Positions 1 through 8,978 are shown, numbered from the stretch's first letter. The stretch is 64,000 nucleotides of DNA from Leeuwenhoekiella nanhaiensis (GCF_002744755.1 NZ_KZ319293.1:124001-188000); one strand, 5' to 3'. The notes: generated by a model from the letters alone, not told the origin. Program-made: numbers and translations.

Positions 1-962
1 ACATCTGCCATCAAAAAGGTAGGGTCATTTTTTGCATTTTGTATTCGCTTGTTAAGATCGTTACCTGTAACTCCTATCTTGTGGAATACCTCCCTATTTT
101 TAATGATCAAAGGATTCTTAGAATTAGATCGAAGCACGTAAATAGTACCACTCTCTAAATCATCATCCTCAAGTTTATCTGAAAATAAGGGACCCAAACC
201 AGGTTGAGTAACAAAACGACTTGTTTCATCTTTATACATTGCTCTAATTAGCGAACGTTGCAATAAGTCATTCTCAGTACCATTATCGTAAATAACTCGT
301 AAACGAGCATCTTCTTCGCCATTTGGAGCCTTAAATATCTCCCCCTTCTCAGCTATATAGGCCATTTGTCCCTTTACGATAACAAAAAGATTTTCTTGAA
401 TAATAGTTTTAGTAAAACCGGCATCTTTCCTAAAACGAACAGTTTCTCTATAACCATTTTCTATTTCCTTCTTAGTCCTATCAAAAAGCGGTTTAAAGTT
501 TTCAAAATCTTCGCAAACAGTTCTATTTGCAAATTCCTCATTGGCTCGCTTTTCAGCTCTTGTTCTTACATATTTGAGATTAGTAATAGAATATTCATCC
601 TCCTCTACTCCCAATAGTTCTAATAACTCATCGTCATCTACGTCATCTGAAACAGCAACTGGTTCATTTATTTCTCCAGATAAGATACCCTGATAATCAA
701 GTTCCGTTAATAGATCAATGAACTCTTTTTTCCCTTTAATTTTCTCTAGTCTGACAGCATATAATCTTTCAAAAATGTCATTCCCTTCACCGTGAATCGG
801 TAGTCGCTTTTGTTCCTCTACAAATTTTTGTATTTCTTCAAAACCAGCAATAACACGCTCTTCTAAAGCAGTATATGTAACTTCCTTTTTTTTCTCAACA
901 TCGACACCAAGAGCTGCCAATAAAGCTTCATCCTCAGATGTAAATTTCTCCTTCTTAGCCAT
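1..962 (-). CDS. GIY-YIG (T5orf172) nuclease family protein, partial (3' end outside window)
   Basis: This reading frame is open from an ATG at 960-962 to the window edge, giving about 320 residues with no stop, so the C-terminus is missing. The last visible residues (GTIYVLRS, then KIGVT, KRIQNA, DPTFLMADV) match the start of the T5orf172 branch of GIY-YIG endonucleases, which cut DNA. The N-terminal 250 residues are acidic and helical, with an opening rich in Lys and Glu. Its start overlaps the stop of the helicase gene by 8 bp, so it is the third gene of the methyltransferase-helicase operon. I infer it is the nuclease of a restriction-like defence set. The catalytic Glu and Asn would lie beyond the window, so activity cannot be judged. 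Confidence 0.75.
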   Translation of the reverse strand, partial: MAKKEKFTSEDEALLAALGVDVEKKKEVTYTALEERVIAGFEEIQKFVEEQKRLPIHGEGNDIFERLYAVRLEKIKGKKEFIDLLTELDYQGILSGEINEPVAVSDDVDDDELLELLGVEEDEYSITNLKYVRTRAEKRANEEFANRTVCEDFENFKPLFDRTKKEIENGYRETVRFRKDAGFTKTIIQENLFVIVKGQMAYIAEKGEIFKAPNGEEDARLRVIYDNGTENDLLQRSLIRAMYKDETSRFVTQPGLGPLFSDKLEDDDLESGTIYVLRSNSKNPLIIKNREVFHKIGVTGNDLNKRIQNAKNDPTFLMAD

Positions 963-3006
963 TTTGTTCTTCTGATTTTTTTCTTGCTAAATAAGCAATT
1001 CCCTGGGCCATACGCTGTTCCCAAGGGTCCGCAGAATTAATATCTGGCAATCTTCCTCGCTCGTTTTTAAATTTTAAAGCTCGTTTGGCCAGATCTCTTG
1101 CTTCATCAAGAGTAATATTTGGTTTTCTACTTGAAATAACCTCCGCCATAGCTTTTAAGCTCTTTTCAGTCATTGCTTTAGAAAGTATGGAATAAGCTTC
1201 GCTGAATGGATTTATACTATCTATCCAATCCACATCTAGATCTCTAACATCCATAGTAAATTTCCTAATACCATCTATTAGGGCCGTATTAGCTTTCAAA
1301 ATTTCCCCTCCGTCATTGTTTATAGATTTTTTAGCCATTTGAGTTATATTAAGAGCAGCGATAGCGTGTTGTCTAATGGCCTCAATATCTTCATCATCTA
1401 TATCTGGATATTTGTCTTTTATGATTTTCCCTAGTCTTACTTGCGTTAATTCCTGAGGAACCAACTCTTCATCGAACAAGCCGCGACCAATTGAATCTTT
1501 ATCCTGTGCAAAAGCTGCAATTACCTCATTCAAGTCCTCTTTACAAATACGCTTTGCATCTTCGCTTTCAGGCATTGCTAAACCTTTAATTTCTATCTGA
1601 TATTCTCCTTTCTCTTCATTCCAGCCAACATTTTCTTTCTCAGGATCGTAGCCTCCCGCACCGTAATCGTAACCTTCCTTCTCTTTACTTTGAGAGTTTT
1701 TAGGTGTGAAGTTGAACTTTGGAGCCAAAACTTGTTCCATTAATAAACTGGCTGAAATAGCCTTTAATGTATCATTTACAGCATCGGTAACAGAATCTTC
1801 TGAAGCATCTACTTCTGCTATTAGATTTGTAAATCTAGCTTGTGTTTTATTTGGAGCATCTCTTGTTGCTCGTCCTATAATTTGTACAATTTCAGTTAAA
1901 CTGGAACGGTACCCAATAGTTAAAGCGTGTTCACACCATATCCAATCAAAACCCTCTTTTGCCATTCCCAGGGCGATGATAATGTCCACGTAATCGGGGT
2001 TTGTTTTTATTTCTGGCATCTTAAGTGCAGCCTGTACTAACGGTCGCTTTGAAGGGTCATCGTCCACCAGATCTGCAACTTTTATTACTTTACCCGATTC
2101 TGTTTTGACTTGATGAAAACCAGTAGCAGTATCTACTCCTAGCCATTCTCCAAGCTCTTCAATAATATGCTCAACCTCTTTAATTTTATCACCCATACTT
2201 TCCCTAGAATTGACGTTAGGGATATGAATGATTGTCTTTTCATTCGGGCTAAGTACTTTCAGCAGATCATCAGCATAAGCTCCACTATAAAAATAGTAAC
2301 CAATATTCAGCGTTTTTAAATGCTCATACCCACTTAATTGTTCATAGTAGGTATAAGTGACTGGTTGAAATTTCAACTCATCATCAGGCATTAGAACCGG
2401 ATTTGCATCACCTCTAAAATAAGAGCCCGTCATAGCTACAATATGAACCTTATCTCTCTCAATGAACTCTTTTAGCTGCGAACCTAGTACATTGTTTTCA
2501 TTTGAACTTACATGGTGAAATTCATCTATAGCTATTAATGTATTATCAAAAGCTTCAATACCAAAACGCTCTACCGCACGACGAAATAGAGCGTGTGTAC
2601 AAACCAGAACTTTATCTTCACTCTCAAAAAAAGCTTTTACAGAATTTACCTTACTTCCATCTTCTCCTGGCGAATTACATAAATTCCATTTTGGTGTAAC
2701 TTCCCAATCAAAATAATATCCATATTTAGATAATGGTTCATCATTAAAACTGGAACCTATAGATTGTTCAGGCACAGCAATTATAGCTTGCTTAACACCT
2801 TGATTATTTAATTTATCTAAAGCTATAAACATCAAAGCACGGCTTTTACCAGATGCAGGAGGTGATTTGATCAACAAATATTGCTCCCCTCGCTTTTCAT
2901 AGGCAAGCTCTTGCATAGCACGCATTCCTAATTCATTAGACTTAACAGAACTGCCATTAGTATTATAATTAACAGTTATAGTAGGTATATTTTTTTTCGT
3001 ACTCAT
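955..3006 (-). CDS. DEAD/DEAH-type superfamily 2 helicase
   Basis: This 683-residue protein carries the ordered motifs of an SF2 DNA helicase or translocase. Walker A is PPASGKS at residues 49-55, the Walker B variant is DEFH at 161-164, motif III is TGSYF at 193-197, and motif VI is IGRATR at 377-382. The C-terminal 280 residues are helical and specific to this group. Its start is 2 bp from the methyltransferase stop, and its own stop overlaps the start of the GIY-YIG gene, so the three genes should be co-translated. By analogy with type I and III restriction enzymes, it probably supplies ATP-driven translocation to the nuclease. DEFH in place of DEAH/DECH is an acceptable variant. Confidence 0.85.
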   Translation of the reverse strand: MSTKKNIPTITVNYNTNGSSVKSNELGMRAMQELAYEKRGEQYLLIKSPPASGKSRALMFIALDKLNNQGVKQAIIAVPEQSIGSSFNDEPLSKYGYYFDWEVTPKWNLCNSPGEDGSKVNSVKAFFESEDKVLVCTHALFRRAVERFGIEAFDNTLIAIDEFHHVSSNENNVLGSQLKEFIERDKVHIVAMTGSYFRGDANPVLMPDDELKFQPVTYTYYEQLSGYEHLKTLNIGYYFYSGAYADDLLKVLSPNEKTIIHIPNVNSRESMGDKIKEVEHIIEELGEWLGVDTATGFHQVKTESGKVIKVADLVDDDPSKRPLVQAALKMPEIKTNPDYVDIIIALGMAKEGFDWIWCEHALTIGYRSSLTEIVQIIGRATRDAPNKTQARFTNLIAEVDASEDSVTDAVNDTLKAISASLLMEQVLAPKFNFTPKNSQSKEKEGYDYGAGGYDPEKENVGWNEEKGEYQIEIKGLAMPESEDAKRICKEDLNEVIAAFAQDKDSIGRGLFDEELVPQELTQVRLGKIIKDKYPDIDDEDIEAIRQHAIAALNITQMAKKSINNDGGEILKANTALIDGIRKFTMDVRDLDVDWIDSINPFSEAYSILSKAMTEKSLKAMAEVISSRKPNITLDEARDLAKRALKFKNERGRLPDINSADPWEQRMAQGIAYLARKKSEEQNG

Positions 3007-3008
3007 TT

Positions 3009-5756
3009 TTAGTTTTTGGAAGTCATTTTGGTATACAGTTCAAACAATTTTTCTAAACGCTCTGTGTCATTTTTAAATTTACGGCCTATGTATATTCGCT
3101 CTAAAACCTCATCATTACGTTCGTGTGCTAGTTTTAAATCTTTAGGCATTTTCTCAGGGTCGTATAAAACAGCAATAGTTGCCGGGAAATGTCGTTCTCT
3201 TGCTATTAAAATTTCTTCTGCACAAGCTGATAAATCCTCTTTATTCTTTTGGGTTAAAGATGGCAAGGGAAATGTATTCCAGCCCAAAGTATTTGAATAT
3301 CTTAGTCGCGTTTCCAACTGTCCACAAATAGTTTTGATCCAAATCAAATGAATTTGTGAAGAGAGTATAGAAAAATTCCACATTGGAGCATCATATAAAC
3401 CAAATGCAGCATTAGTTAAAACTGAATTTTCAATTGCAGGAATTACTGTTAGGTAATCTCTTTTCTCTGAAGATACACTTGGCACGATAAATATTCTTTT
3501 CCCTTTATAAAAGCGGACCTCAGAGAATTTATAAGGATACAGAGCTAAATCCTTAGTAGTTTTCTTTTTACTTTTTAATCTATAGCTTTTAACTTGATCA
3601 ACCCTCTTTTTTATTAATGGAATATTGTCAATTGTTTTCAAATCTTTCTCTTCAATCCAAAGGCAATATCTTTTCTTACCCTTTATTGCATCTTCTGCAC
3701 TCAAATAAGGGTAAATAAATTTAGCAGAGCGAGAGTCTAATTTTATTATTTTTCTCTTTTCCTGTGAATCAAAATTTAGAAATTTTCCATCAGCTGCCTT
3801 ACTTCCGTAGTGCATTTCGGTTAAATCAGAAGATAGAACTTTAGACTTTTTTTGAACAATTACTTTAAAATCAGGGATTAAATAAGGATTAATATATTCC
3901 GTGATTTTTTCTTGAACGTTTCCATCATCATTTTGAGTATAAATCTTTAATCTATCATCTTTTGCATTAGAAATTCCAACAATTACTACCGTAACACCTG
4001 CATTATGAGCTGCGAGATTTTTCCATTTGAATGATACATGCGCAAAAGAAATATGATACCCTAAATTAAAAATGTAAGGCCAAAGAATTGGTATATGTAG
4101 CCCTTGATTAATAGAATTAGTAGATACGAAAGCACTTTTAGAAGGTGTGATCAAACCATATTCTGCAGCCTTAATAAACCAACCACTTACATAGTCAAGA
4201 GATTTATAGTTCTTAATTTTAGAAGATAAAAGATCTCTTAAGTCTCTTTTCATTTCTATAGTTTGCTCTGATGAGCCTTTATATGGGGGATTACCACAGA
4301 TATAAGTTTCACCACCTTCATTTTCAAAATCAATCTCTGCCTGTTTTAGGGGTGTCGAGAATAGATCATCTCCTAGTAATTTCACTCCAATTCCAGTTGG
4401 AGGACAAACAGACAGCCAATCAATTTTTAATGCATTTCCTTTGGTTATCCAATTTTCAGCATCTAATGGCAGAAACTCAGCAAGTGCCAAGCGCTGACCC
4501 CTATACAAAACATCACATTGATATTCAGCAATAATTAACGCTAGACGTGCTACTTCTGCTGAAAAATCCTTAAGCTCAATACCTCTGTAATTGGTTAAAG
4601 GTATTTCACTCGCTTTGTTAGTTTCTCCTCTTTTAATGTTAATCTCGTTTTCAATTTTCCGCATTTCTTTATATGCGATTACCAAGAAATTACCGGAACC
4701 ACAAGCTGGATCAAAAACACGTATATGAGCCATACGGTTACGAAGATTTAATAGTTTGCGATTGTTATCGCCGGCCGTTTCTAATTGATCTCTTAGATCA
4801 TCTAAAAACAGTGGATTTAAAACCTTTAAAATATTTGGTACAGACGTGTAATGCATACCTAGTGAACCGCGTTCATCTTCGTCTGCAACCGCTTGTATCA
4901 TTGAACCAAAAATGTCTGGATTAATCTGCTTCCAATCCAGACTACCTACGTGTAATAAATAGGATCGTGCGATTTTAGTGAACTTTGGTACTTCTATAGA
5001 ACCTGAAAAGAGTTCACCGTTTACATACGGGAAATCTTTGGCCCAGACTTTTATATTTTCATTTTCCCGATTCCGCTTCTTGGTGTCCATTGCTCTGAAC
5101 ATCTCACTTATTACTATGTGTGTATCTGAAGCATCTGATGCACTAAATTTTTGAACTGTATTTGTAAAAAGATTGTCTTGAAAAATATCTGTATCCTCAG
5201 CAAAAAAGCAAAAAATTAACCTTGCTAAAAAGTGATTCATATCTGGGCGACGCTCCATTGTTGCCCATTCTGGATTATGTTGTAATAACTCTATATAGAG
5301 TTTATTTAAACGACTAGTCGCCTTAATATCAAATGCACTTTCACGAATTTGCTTTACCGTTGTAATATTTGCTAGTGAAAGAAAAAAGCCAAAATAGTTG
5401 TGAAAATCCTTATAATCACAGACTACTGTTTCCCCAGTAAGCATATTCTCAGCCTGAAAATCTTTACCGTCTGTAGCTAATATGAATTCCGCCTTATTTT
5501 TTTTAGTTGCCGGGCTATTACGAAGTGCTTCTAATGATTGTATTACCTTTCCCTCTTTACTTGCAAGGATGTGTATATTATTTCGCTGTAAAACAGCTCC
5601 TTCTACATCGGTTTTATTCGAAGTTCCACTTTTTATTTTTTTTATCGTTGTACTTTTATTACCGAACGCTTCTAAAAAAGAAAAAGGAAATTCCTCTGCC
5701 TCAAAAGGTTGTTGTGCAAGATCTGATACTGCCTCTTCTATTTCTACTGGATTCAT
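3009..5756 (-). CDS. MmeI/YeeA-like N6-adenine DNA methyltransferase
   Basis: This 915-residue class I SAM-dependent methyltransferase has SAM-binding motif I DPACGSG at residues 349-355 and catalytic motif IV NPPY at 489-492, which together indicate adenine-N6 methylation. A helical spacer (about 170-340) precedes the catalytic domain, and the C-terminal 350 residues should hold target recognition. That order is the MmeI layout. The MmeI N-terminal nuclease motif (D...ExK) is not evident in residues 1-165, so cleavage is probably done in trans by the helicase and GIY-YIG proteins downstream. It is the first gene of the leftward operon, divergent from an HTH gene 72 bp away. I infer self-protection and target choice for a restriction-modification system. 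Confidence 0.88.
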   Translation of the reverse strand: MNPVEIEEAVSDLAQQPFEAEEFPFSFLEAFGNKSTTIKKIKSGTSNKTDVEGAVLQRNNIHILASKEGKVIQSLEALRNSPATKKNKAEFILATDGKDFQAENMLTGETVVCDYKDFHNYFGFFLSLANITTVKQIRESAFDIKATSRLNKLYIELLQHNPEWATMERRPDMNHFLARLIFCFFAEDTDIFQDNLFTNTVQKFSASDASDTHIVISEMFRAMDTKKRNRENENIKVWAKDFPYVNGELFSGSIEVPKFTKIARSYLLHVGSLDWKQINPDIFGSMIQAVADEDERGSLGMHYTSVPNILKVLNPLFLDDLRDQLETAGDNNRKLLNLRNRMAHIRVFDPACGSGNFLVIAYKEMRKIENEINIKRGETNKASEIPLTNYRGIELKDFSAEVARLALIIAEYQCDVLYRGQRLALAEFLPLDAENWITKGNALKIDWLSVCPPTGIGVKLLGDDLFSTPLKQAEIDFENEGGETYICGNPPYKGSSEQTIEMKRDLRDLLSSKIKNYKSLDYVSGWFIKAAEYGLITPSKSAFVSTNSINQGLHIPILWPYIFNLGYHISFAHVSFKWKNLAAHNAGVTVVIVGISNAKDDRLKIYTQNDDGNVQEKITEYINPYLIPDFKVIVQKKSKVLSSDLTEMHYGSKAADGKFLNFDSQEKRKIIKLDSRSAKFIYPYLSAEDAIKGKKRYCLWIEEKDLKTIDNIPLIKKRVDQVKSYRLKSKKKTTKDLALYPYKFSEVRFYKGKRIFIVPSVSSEKRDYLTVIPAIENSVLTNAAFGLYDAPMWNFSILSSQIHLIWIKTICGQLETRLRYSNTLGWNTFPLPSLTQKNKEDLSACAEEILIARERHFPATIAVLYDPEKMPKDLKLAHERNDEVLERIYIGRKFKNDTERLEKLFELYTKMTSKN

Positions 5757-5827
5757 TCTAGATTTTAAATGGCGACTTGATTATTGAATAACGGTGTGAT
5801 AAAATAAAACTTTAAATGTAATTAATA
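5757..5827. promoter_or_regulatory. Divergent intergenic region of methyltransferase and HTH genes
   Basis: This 71-bp A+T-rich gap separates the start codons of the leftward methyltransferase gene and the rightward HTH gene, so it must hold the 5' signals of both. No clear flavobacterial promoter (TTG/TAnnTTTG) can be assigned with confidence. Confidence 0.4.
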
Positions 5828-6139
5828 ATGAAAACCACTACTATTGTTACTACTGAAATTTCTATCGATGAATTAATCGAACTAATTTCTGACAAGTTGA
5901 TTGATAAAATAGAGCATTACCTAAAAGATGTCAATAAATCTCAGAATGATTTGTTATTGACTAGAAAGGAAATTGCAAAATACCTTCGTGTCAGCATCAC
6001 TACAATTCATCACTGGATGGAATATGAAATACTAGATCCTATTAGAATAGGTAATAGGGTGTATTTTAAAAAGCAAGACATTCTTGATTTAGTTGAAGAA
6101 AGAAAACATTCAAACTTGACGAGACTAAAACGACCTTAA
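5828..6139 (+). CDS. Excisionase/MerR-type helix-turn-helix protein
   Basis: This 103-residue protein has an N-terminal helix (residues 10-40) followed by an HTH_17-type winged helix. The visible pattern is LTRKEIAKYL, then TTIHHWM, then IGNRVYFKKQDIL. Such proteins serve as excisionases or small DNA-binding regulators in Bacteroidota mobile elements. It is divergent from the methyltransferase operon and could control it. It resembles the HTH protein at 8581-8868 in size and in the IGNR wing, so two related DNA-binding proteins belong to this island. The choice between regulator and recombination directionality factor is open. Confidence 0.8.
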   Translation: MKTTTIVTTEISIDELIELISDKLIDKIEHYLKDVNKSQNDLLLTRKEIAKYLRVSITTIHHWMEYEILDPIRIGNRVYFKKQDILDLVEERKHSNLTRLKRP

Positions 6140-6352
6140 TATCGCGGTTAATCTAATAGTTGTAGCCAATAGCCAAGCGGCTGAAACCGGGAGCGGTAAA
6201 TGCGGTTATTTAAACTCCGGCGGCAACCTGCAATATCCCGTATATTTTTAAGCCGCGGTTTACACTATTCTTACGGCGGCCGCTAGCGGCGGTAGTTTGA
6301 TAAATTGCGGCATCAGGGCCGGCTTGTTTCCAGTTTTTAAGCGGTAGGCGGC

Positions 6353-6386
6353 GGTAATTATTTAAACTGCGGCTGACGACCTGCGG
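6353..6386 (+). repeat. Exact 34-bp direct repeat, copy 1
   Basis: This 34-bp stretch around TATTTAAACTGCGGCTGACG is identical to 6495-6528 and forms the best conserved core of the repeat units. Degenerate versions occur near 6204 and 6648. Confidence 0.9.
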
Positions 6387-6494
6387 CAGGCATTGTGCCG
6401 CAACTCCAAATTTTACTGGAACAGAGCAAGCCGCTAACTTCATAAAATAAGATTTAAAAGCGGCCATAGCCGCGGCTTGTCGGCGTCAGGCGGT

Positions 6495-6528
6495 GGTAAT
6501 TATTTAAACTGCGGCTGACGACCTGCGG
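6495..6528 (+). repeat. Exact 34-bp direct repeat, copy 2
   Basis: This is the second identical copy, 142 bp downstream of the first. The sequence on its 3' side diverges from copy 1, so the TGCGGCA/TGCCGCA hairpin that follows copy 1 is only partly kept here. Confidence 0.9.
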
Positions 6529-6933
6529 TAATAACTGTGCGACAATTCAATATTTTTCTGCGGCATTATATGCCGCTAGCTTGAAGTTAAATCAAATGCA
6601 AGCGGTAGAAGCGGCGGCTTGTTTGCTGTTTTTAAGCGACAGGCAGCGGTACGTATTTAAGTTGCGGTTAGTATTCACGGCAAGCACTATGCGGTTATTT
6701 TATAGTGTACCGCGGCTAAATTTACCGCTAGCCCCGTGCTAATTAAATATACAAGCGGCAATAACTGCGGCTGATCTAGGGTTAAGCCGCTGGTAATACG
6801 CCGCGTATCATAATCCGCGGCCAGTCTAAATGATAATCATGCGAAATTTACCCACAGTAGCTTTATAGTCTTTAAAGCACCATTCTTTTTCACACAAGTA
6901 AGCTTATTCTGAAGGCTTAGTATAGGGTTTAGC

Positions 6934-7030
6934 GTTGAATTGTTGAATTCTATCCTAAGGCATTGAATTCTCACATAAATACATTCAACAATAATCTCAA
7001 CAATTATTGAAATTTCTTGTTGAACATAAA
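6934..7030. other. A+T-rich segment with repeated TTGAAT/ATTCAA and TTGTTGAA motifs (possible origin or operator)
   Basis: TTGAAT occurs at 6935, 6943 and 6963, and its complement ATTCAA at 6983. TTCAACAA and TTGTTGAA follow up to 7026. The segment sits just beyond the 3' end of the primase-helicase-type gene and next to the GCGG array. Iteron-like clusters near a replication ATPase suggest an origin, but no experiment or homology supports this, and TTGAAT is not rare in A+T-rich DNA. Confidence 0.35.
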
Positions 7031-7061
7031 TACCCCACTAATACTAAGGCAGTAATCTAAA

Positions 7062-8270
7062 TCAACTTTTCAACAAGGAATTGACAAATTCTTTTTCAAA
7101 CGTAATGAACCTACCCTTCCTGGCCTCACTTTGTTTTATCCAAGGACTTTTTGATGATGGCGAATGCAGTTTAAAGTAAAAAAAGTAACTGCTATTTTTT
7201 GTAGAAAGCCCCCAGCTGCCTTCTATTATTCTTTTAAGATCACTTCTAGTGATTCGAATATTACTTTCTTTCAATTCAGTCAGTAAATCTCCATAGGTGA
7301 GCTTGATTTCTTCCTCTTCAAAATCATCAAATTTATCTTGTAACAAAATAATTAGCTCCTTCTCCAAAAGTTGCCTGGAGCCATTGATCAATTTATCTAG
7401 TGCTTCCGTCCAAAGCTGTGATGCCGTAAACCACATCCTACTAGACTTTTCGTGTTGAATAGATCTGGTATTAAGAAAAGACACAAAACCATCAACTTCA
7501 TTTTTTAAATCTCTAATAAAATTGGGGTTTGCATTTTTTAAAACCGGAATTTTTCTAACCCAGTATCGTACTTCTCCCCTATCTGTAACTACAAAGTCTG
7601 TTTCGTGATTTGAACAAAGCACCAATTTGCCGAAAAAATGGGATTCAACTTTATCTTTTCCTTTAGCTTCTGTTTTAAACGATACTGCGGTCGATAAATA
7701 TTTGATTTTTTCAGAATCCTCGCGGCTATTAAACATTACTTCCTCAATACCAATAATCAACTTTTCCGACCAGTCAGAATTAAATTTACTTCTAAGATCC
7801 TGGACCTTATTGATCGTCATATTTTCGTCAAACACTAATTTTAACCAATTTAAAAAAGTGGTTTTCCCTGTCTCTCGTTCGGTACTTACTAAGCATAAAA
7901 TGGGTAACACCTGGGTAGGATAGTGCCATAATATACTTAGGTAATCAAGACCGAGTAGTATTTGTTCTCCAAAAATATGATGTAGAAAGGAAATCGTATT
8001 GGGTATTTGTGTTTCGTCTACTCCGTCTTGTATAGTATGATTTAAAGCCTTGTATTTATTGTAAAAACCCTTGACCTCTTGCTTATAATCTACGTGTGAG
8101 GGTATATTAATAAAGCCTTCATATTTTTTTATAGATTTCAGAAAATCTCTATCGTGATCATCTATTATGGTCTGCTTATTCCAGGGTATAATGGTTTTGC
8201 TCAGTTCCTCATTCAAATCTGGCATCTGTACGACTTTGTAATATTCAGTTCCTATTCTCAAATATTTCAT
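7062..8270 (-). CDS. Primase-helicase-type P-loop ATPase of the mobile element
   Basis: This 402-residue protein has a P-loop with K136 in ERETGKTTF, a Walker B segment IGIEEVMF at 174-180, and a sensor-like strand LVLCSNHE. This arrangement is that of superfamily 3-like helicases (D5/DUF5906 type) found in phages, satellites and integrative elements of Bacteroidota. These unwind DNA at an origin during element replication. The C-terminal 120 residues resemble a winged-helix tail. It is the last gene of a tight operon, its ATG overlapping the preceding stop by 4 bp. No primase active site is visible, so helicase or packaging-type ATPase activity is the safer reading. Confidence 0.7.
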   Translation of the reverse strand: MKYLRIGTEYYKVVQMPDLNEELSKTIIPWNKQTIIDDHDRDFLKSIKKYEGFINIPSHVDYKQEVKGFYNKYKALNHTIQDGVDETQIPNTISFLHHIFGEQILLGLDYLSILWHYPTQVLPILCLVSTERETGKTTFLNWLKLVFDENMTINKVQDLRSKFNSDWSEKLIIGIEEVMFNSREDSEKIKYLSTAVSFKTEAKGKDKVESHFFGKLVLCSNHETDFVVTDRGEVRYWVRKIPVLKNANPNFIRDLKNEVDGFVSFLNTRSIQHEKSSRMWFTASQLWTEALDKLINGSRQLLEKELIILLQDKFDDFEEEEIKLTYGDLLTELKESNIRITRSDLKRIIEGSWGLSTKNSSYFFYFKLHSPSSKSPWIKQSEARKGRFITFEKEFVNSLLKS

Positions 8271-8584
8271 ACCATCAGTTTAAAATTTATAAAACCAAGC
8301 TTTGAAGAATCAAGTTTTTCCTTAAACTGAACCTGGATAATTACACCTGAAAGGCTATTGTCCATCTTGTATACTTCATTTACGGCCTGCTCAAAATTGA
8401 CGTTGCTAACACTCGGTTCTTTGCGAAGAACTAACTTCAAACCTTCAACTATTTGAAATAAATGCTCAAGAGAACTTAAAATACTTTTAGATGGATTTTT
8501 TAATTCAACGCATCTGTTGATTTCATACTCCATCTGGTCAAGATATTTCTCAAATAAAGGATATACTGTGACATATTGTTTCAT
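8267..8584 (-). CDS. Small hypothetical protein of the mobile element
   Basis: This protein has 105 residues and I do not recognise a family. The first 65 residues look helical (YLDQMEYEINRCVEL, SILSSLEHLFQIVEGLKLVL) and the rest looks like beta strands. There are no signal peptide, membrane segments or metal-binding motifs. It overlaps both its neighbours by 4 bp, between the HTH gene and the P-loop ATPase gene, so it is translated together with them. A role as a partner of the ATPase in replication or mobilization is inference from position only. Confidence 0.65.
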   Translation of the reverse strand: MKQYVTVYPLFEKYLDQMEYEINRCVELKNPSKSILSSLEHLFQIVEGLKLVLRKEPSVSNVNFEQAVNEVYKMDNSLSGVIIQVQFKEKLDSSKLGFINFKLMV

Positions 8585-8868
8585 CTTCGATATTTTAAAG
8601 ATTTCACTTCCTTTATAGAGTCTTCGAACTTTTCCCGGTTGATAATAATTCTATTACCAATACGGTCAGCTTTGATCAAGCCTTTCTTAATGTAGTTTCT
8701 AATGGTAAGCTCAGACACTTTTACAAGTTGCGCGGCTTCCTTAACAGAAAGGTTAGTAGATTGTTTTTCTGTTCTTGATTTCTGTTTGTAATACTGATCT
8801 AGTGATTGTACTACAGAGGTCTTTACTAATGCTTCCAGATCCTCCTGATTTGTTACTATAATTTTCAT
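8581..8868 (-). CDS. Excisionase-like helix-turn-helix protein
   Basis: This 95-residue protein has an HTH_17-type DNA-binding domain: LSVKEAAQLVKVSELTIRNYIKKGLI, then the wing IGNRIIINREKFED. It opens the operon that runs leftward through the 105-residue protein to the P-loop ATPase. In flavobacterial integrative elements such a protein near the integrase commonly acts as a directionality factor or controls the replication genes. A run of four TTGAAT motifs lies 110-135 bp upstream and could be its binding site. It is related in layout to the HTH protein at 5828-6139. Confidence 0.8.
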   Translation of the reverse strand: MKIIVTNQEDLEALVKTSVVQSLDQYYKQKSRTEKQSTNLSVKEAAQLVKVSELTIRNYIKKGLIKADRIGNRIIINREKFEDSIKEVKSLKYRR

Positions 8869-8978
8869 ATAGCAAGTTTATAGGAGGTGTAATTGAATAT
8901 AAAGTGAATCTAAATTTTAAAAAATTCACTGATAATCAATTATTTAATAAAAATAAGAGCGGTTAAAATGATATTATA

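Larger units (their letters stand above)
6144..6820. repeat. Tandem GCGG/CCGC-rich repeat array, four ~142-153 bp units
   Basis: This block lies between two convergent gene ends and contains roughly 40 GCGG or CCGC tetramers in under 700 bp of otherwise A+T-rich island DNA. Two anchors keep register. TATTTAA occurs at 6207, 6359, 6501 and 6654, and CCGCTA at 6280, 6431, 6573 and 6725, with the second always 71-73 bp after the first. Units begin near 6192, 6340, 6482 and 6635. Short inverted repeats recur, for example TGCGGCA/TGCCGCA at 6382-6402 and GCGGCAT/ATGCCGC at 6560-6576. No credible coding frame is present. The block could be a structured RNA, a replication or transfer origin, or a recombination site. 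Confidence 0.85.

Noticed and set aside
6210-6467. An 85-codon open frame on the minus strand inside the GCGG array
   Set aside because: It spans repeat units that drift without regard to codon frame, has no recognisable protein features, and is explained by the repeat composition.
6144-6820. CRISPR array
   Set aside because: Units are 142-153 bp and imperfect throughout, with no short constant repeat alternating with unique spacers of even length, and no cas genes are nearby.
6144-6820. Array of target sites for the island's methyltransferase
   Set aside because: The recurring GCGG/CCGC core contains no adenine, while the enzyme has the NPPY motif of an adenine methyltransferase. A longer target containing A cannot be excluded.
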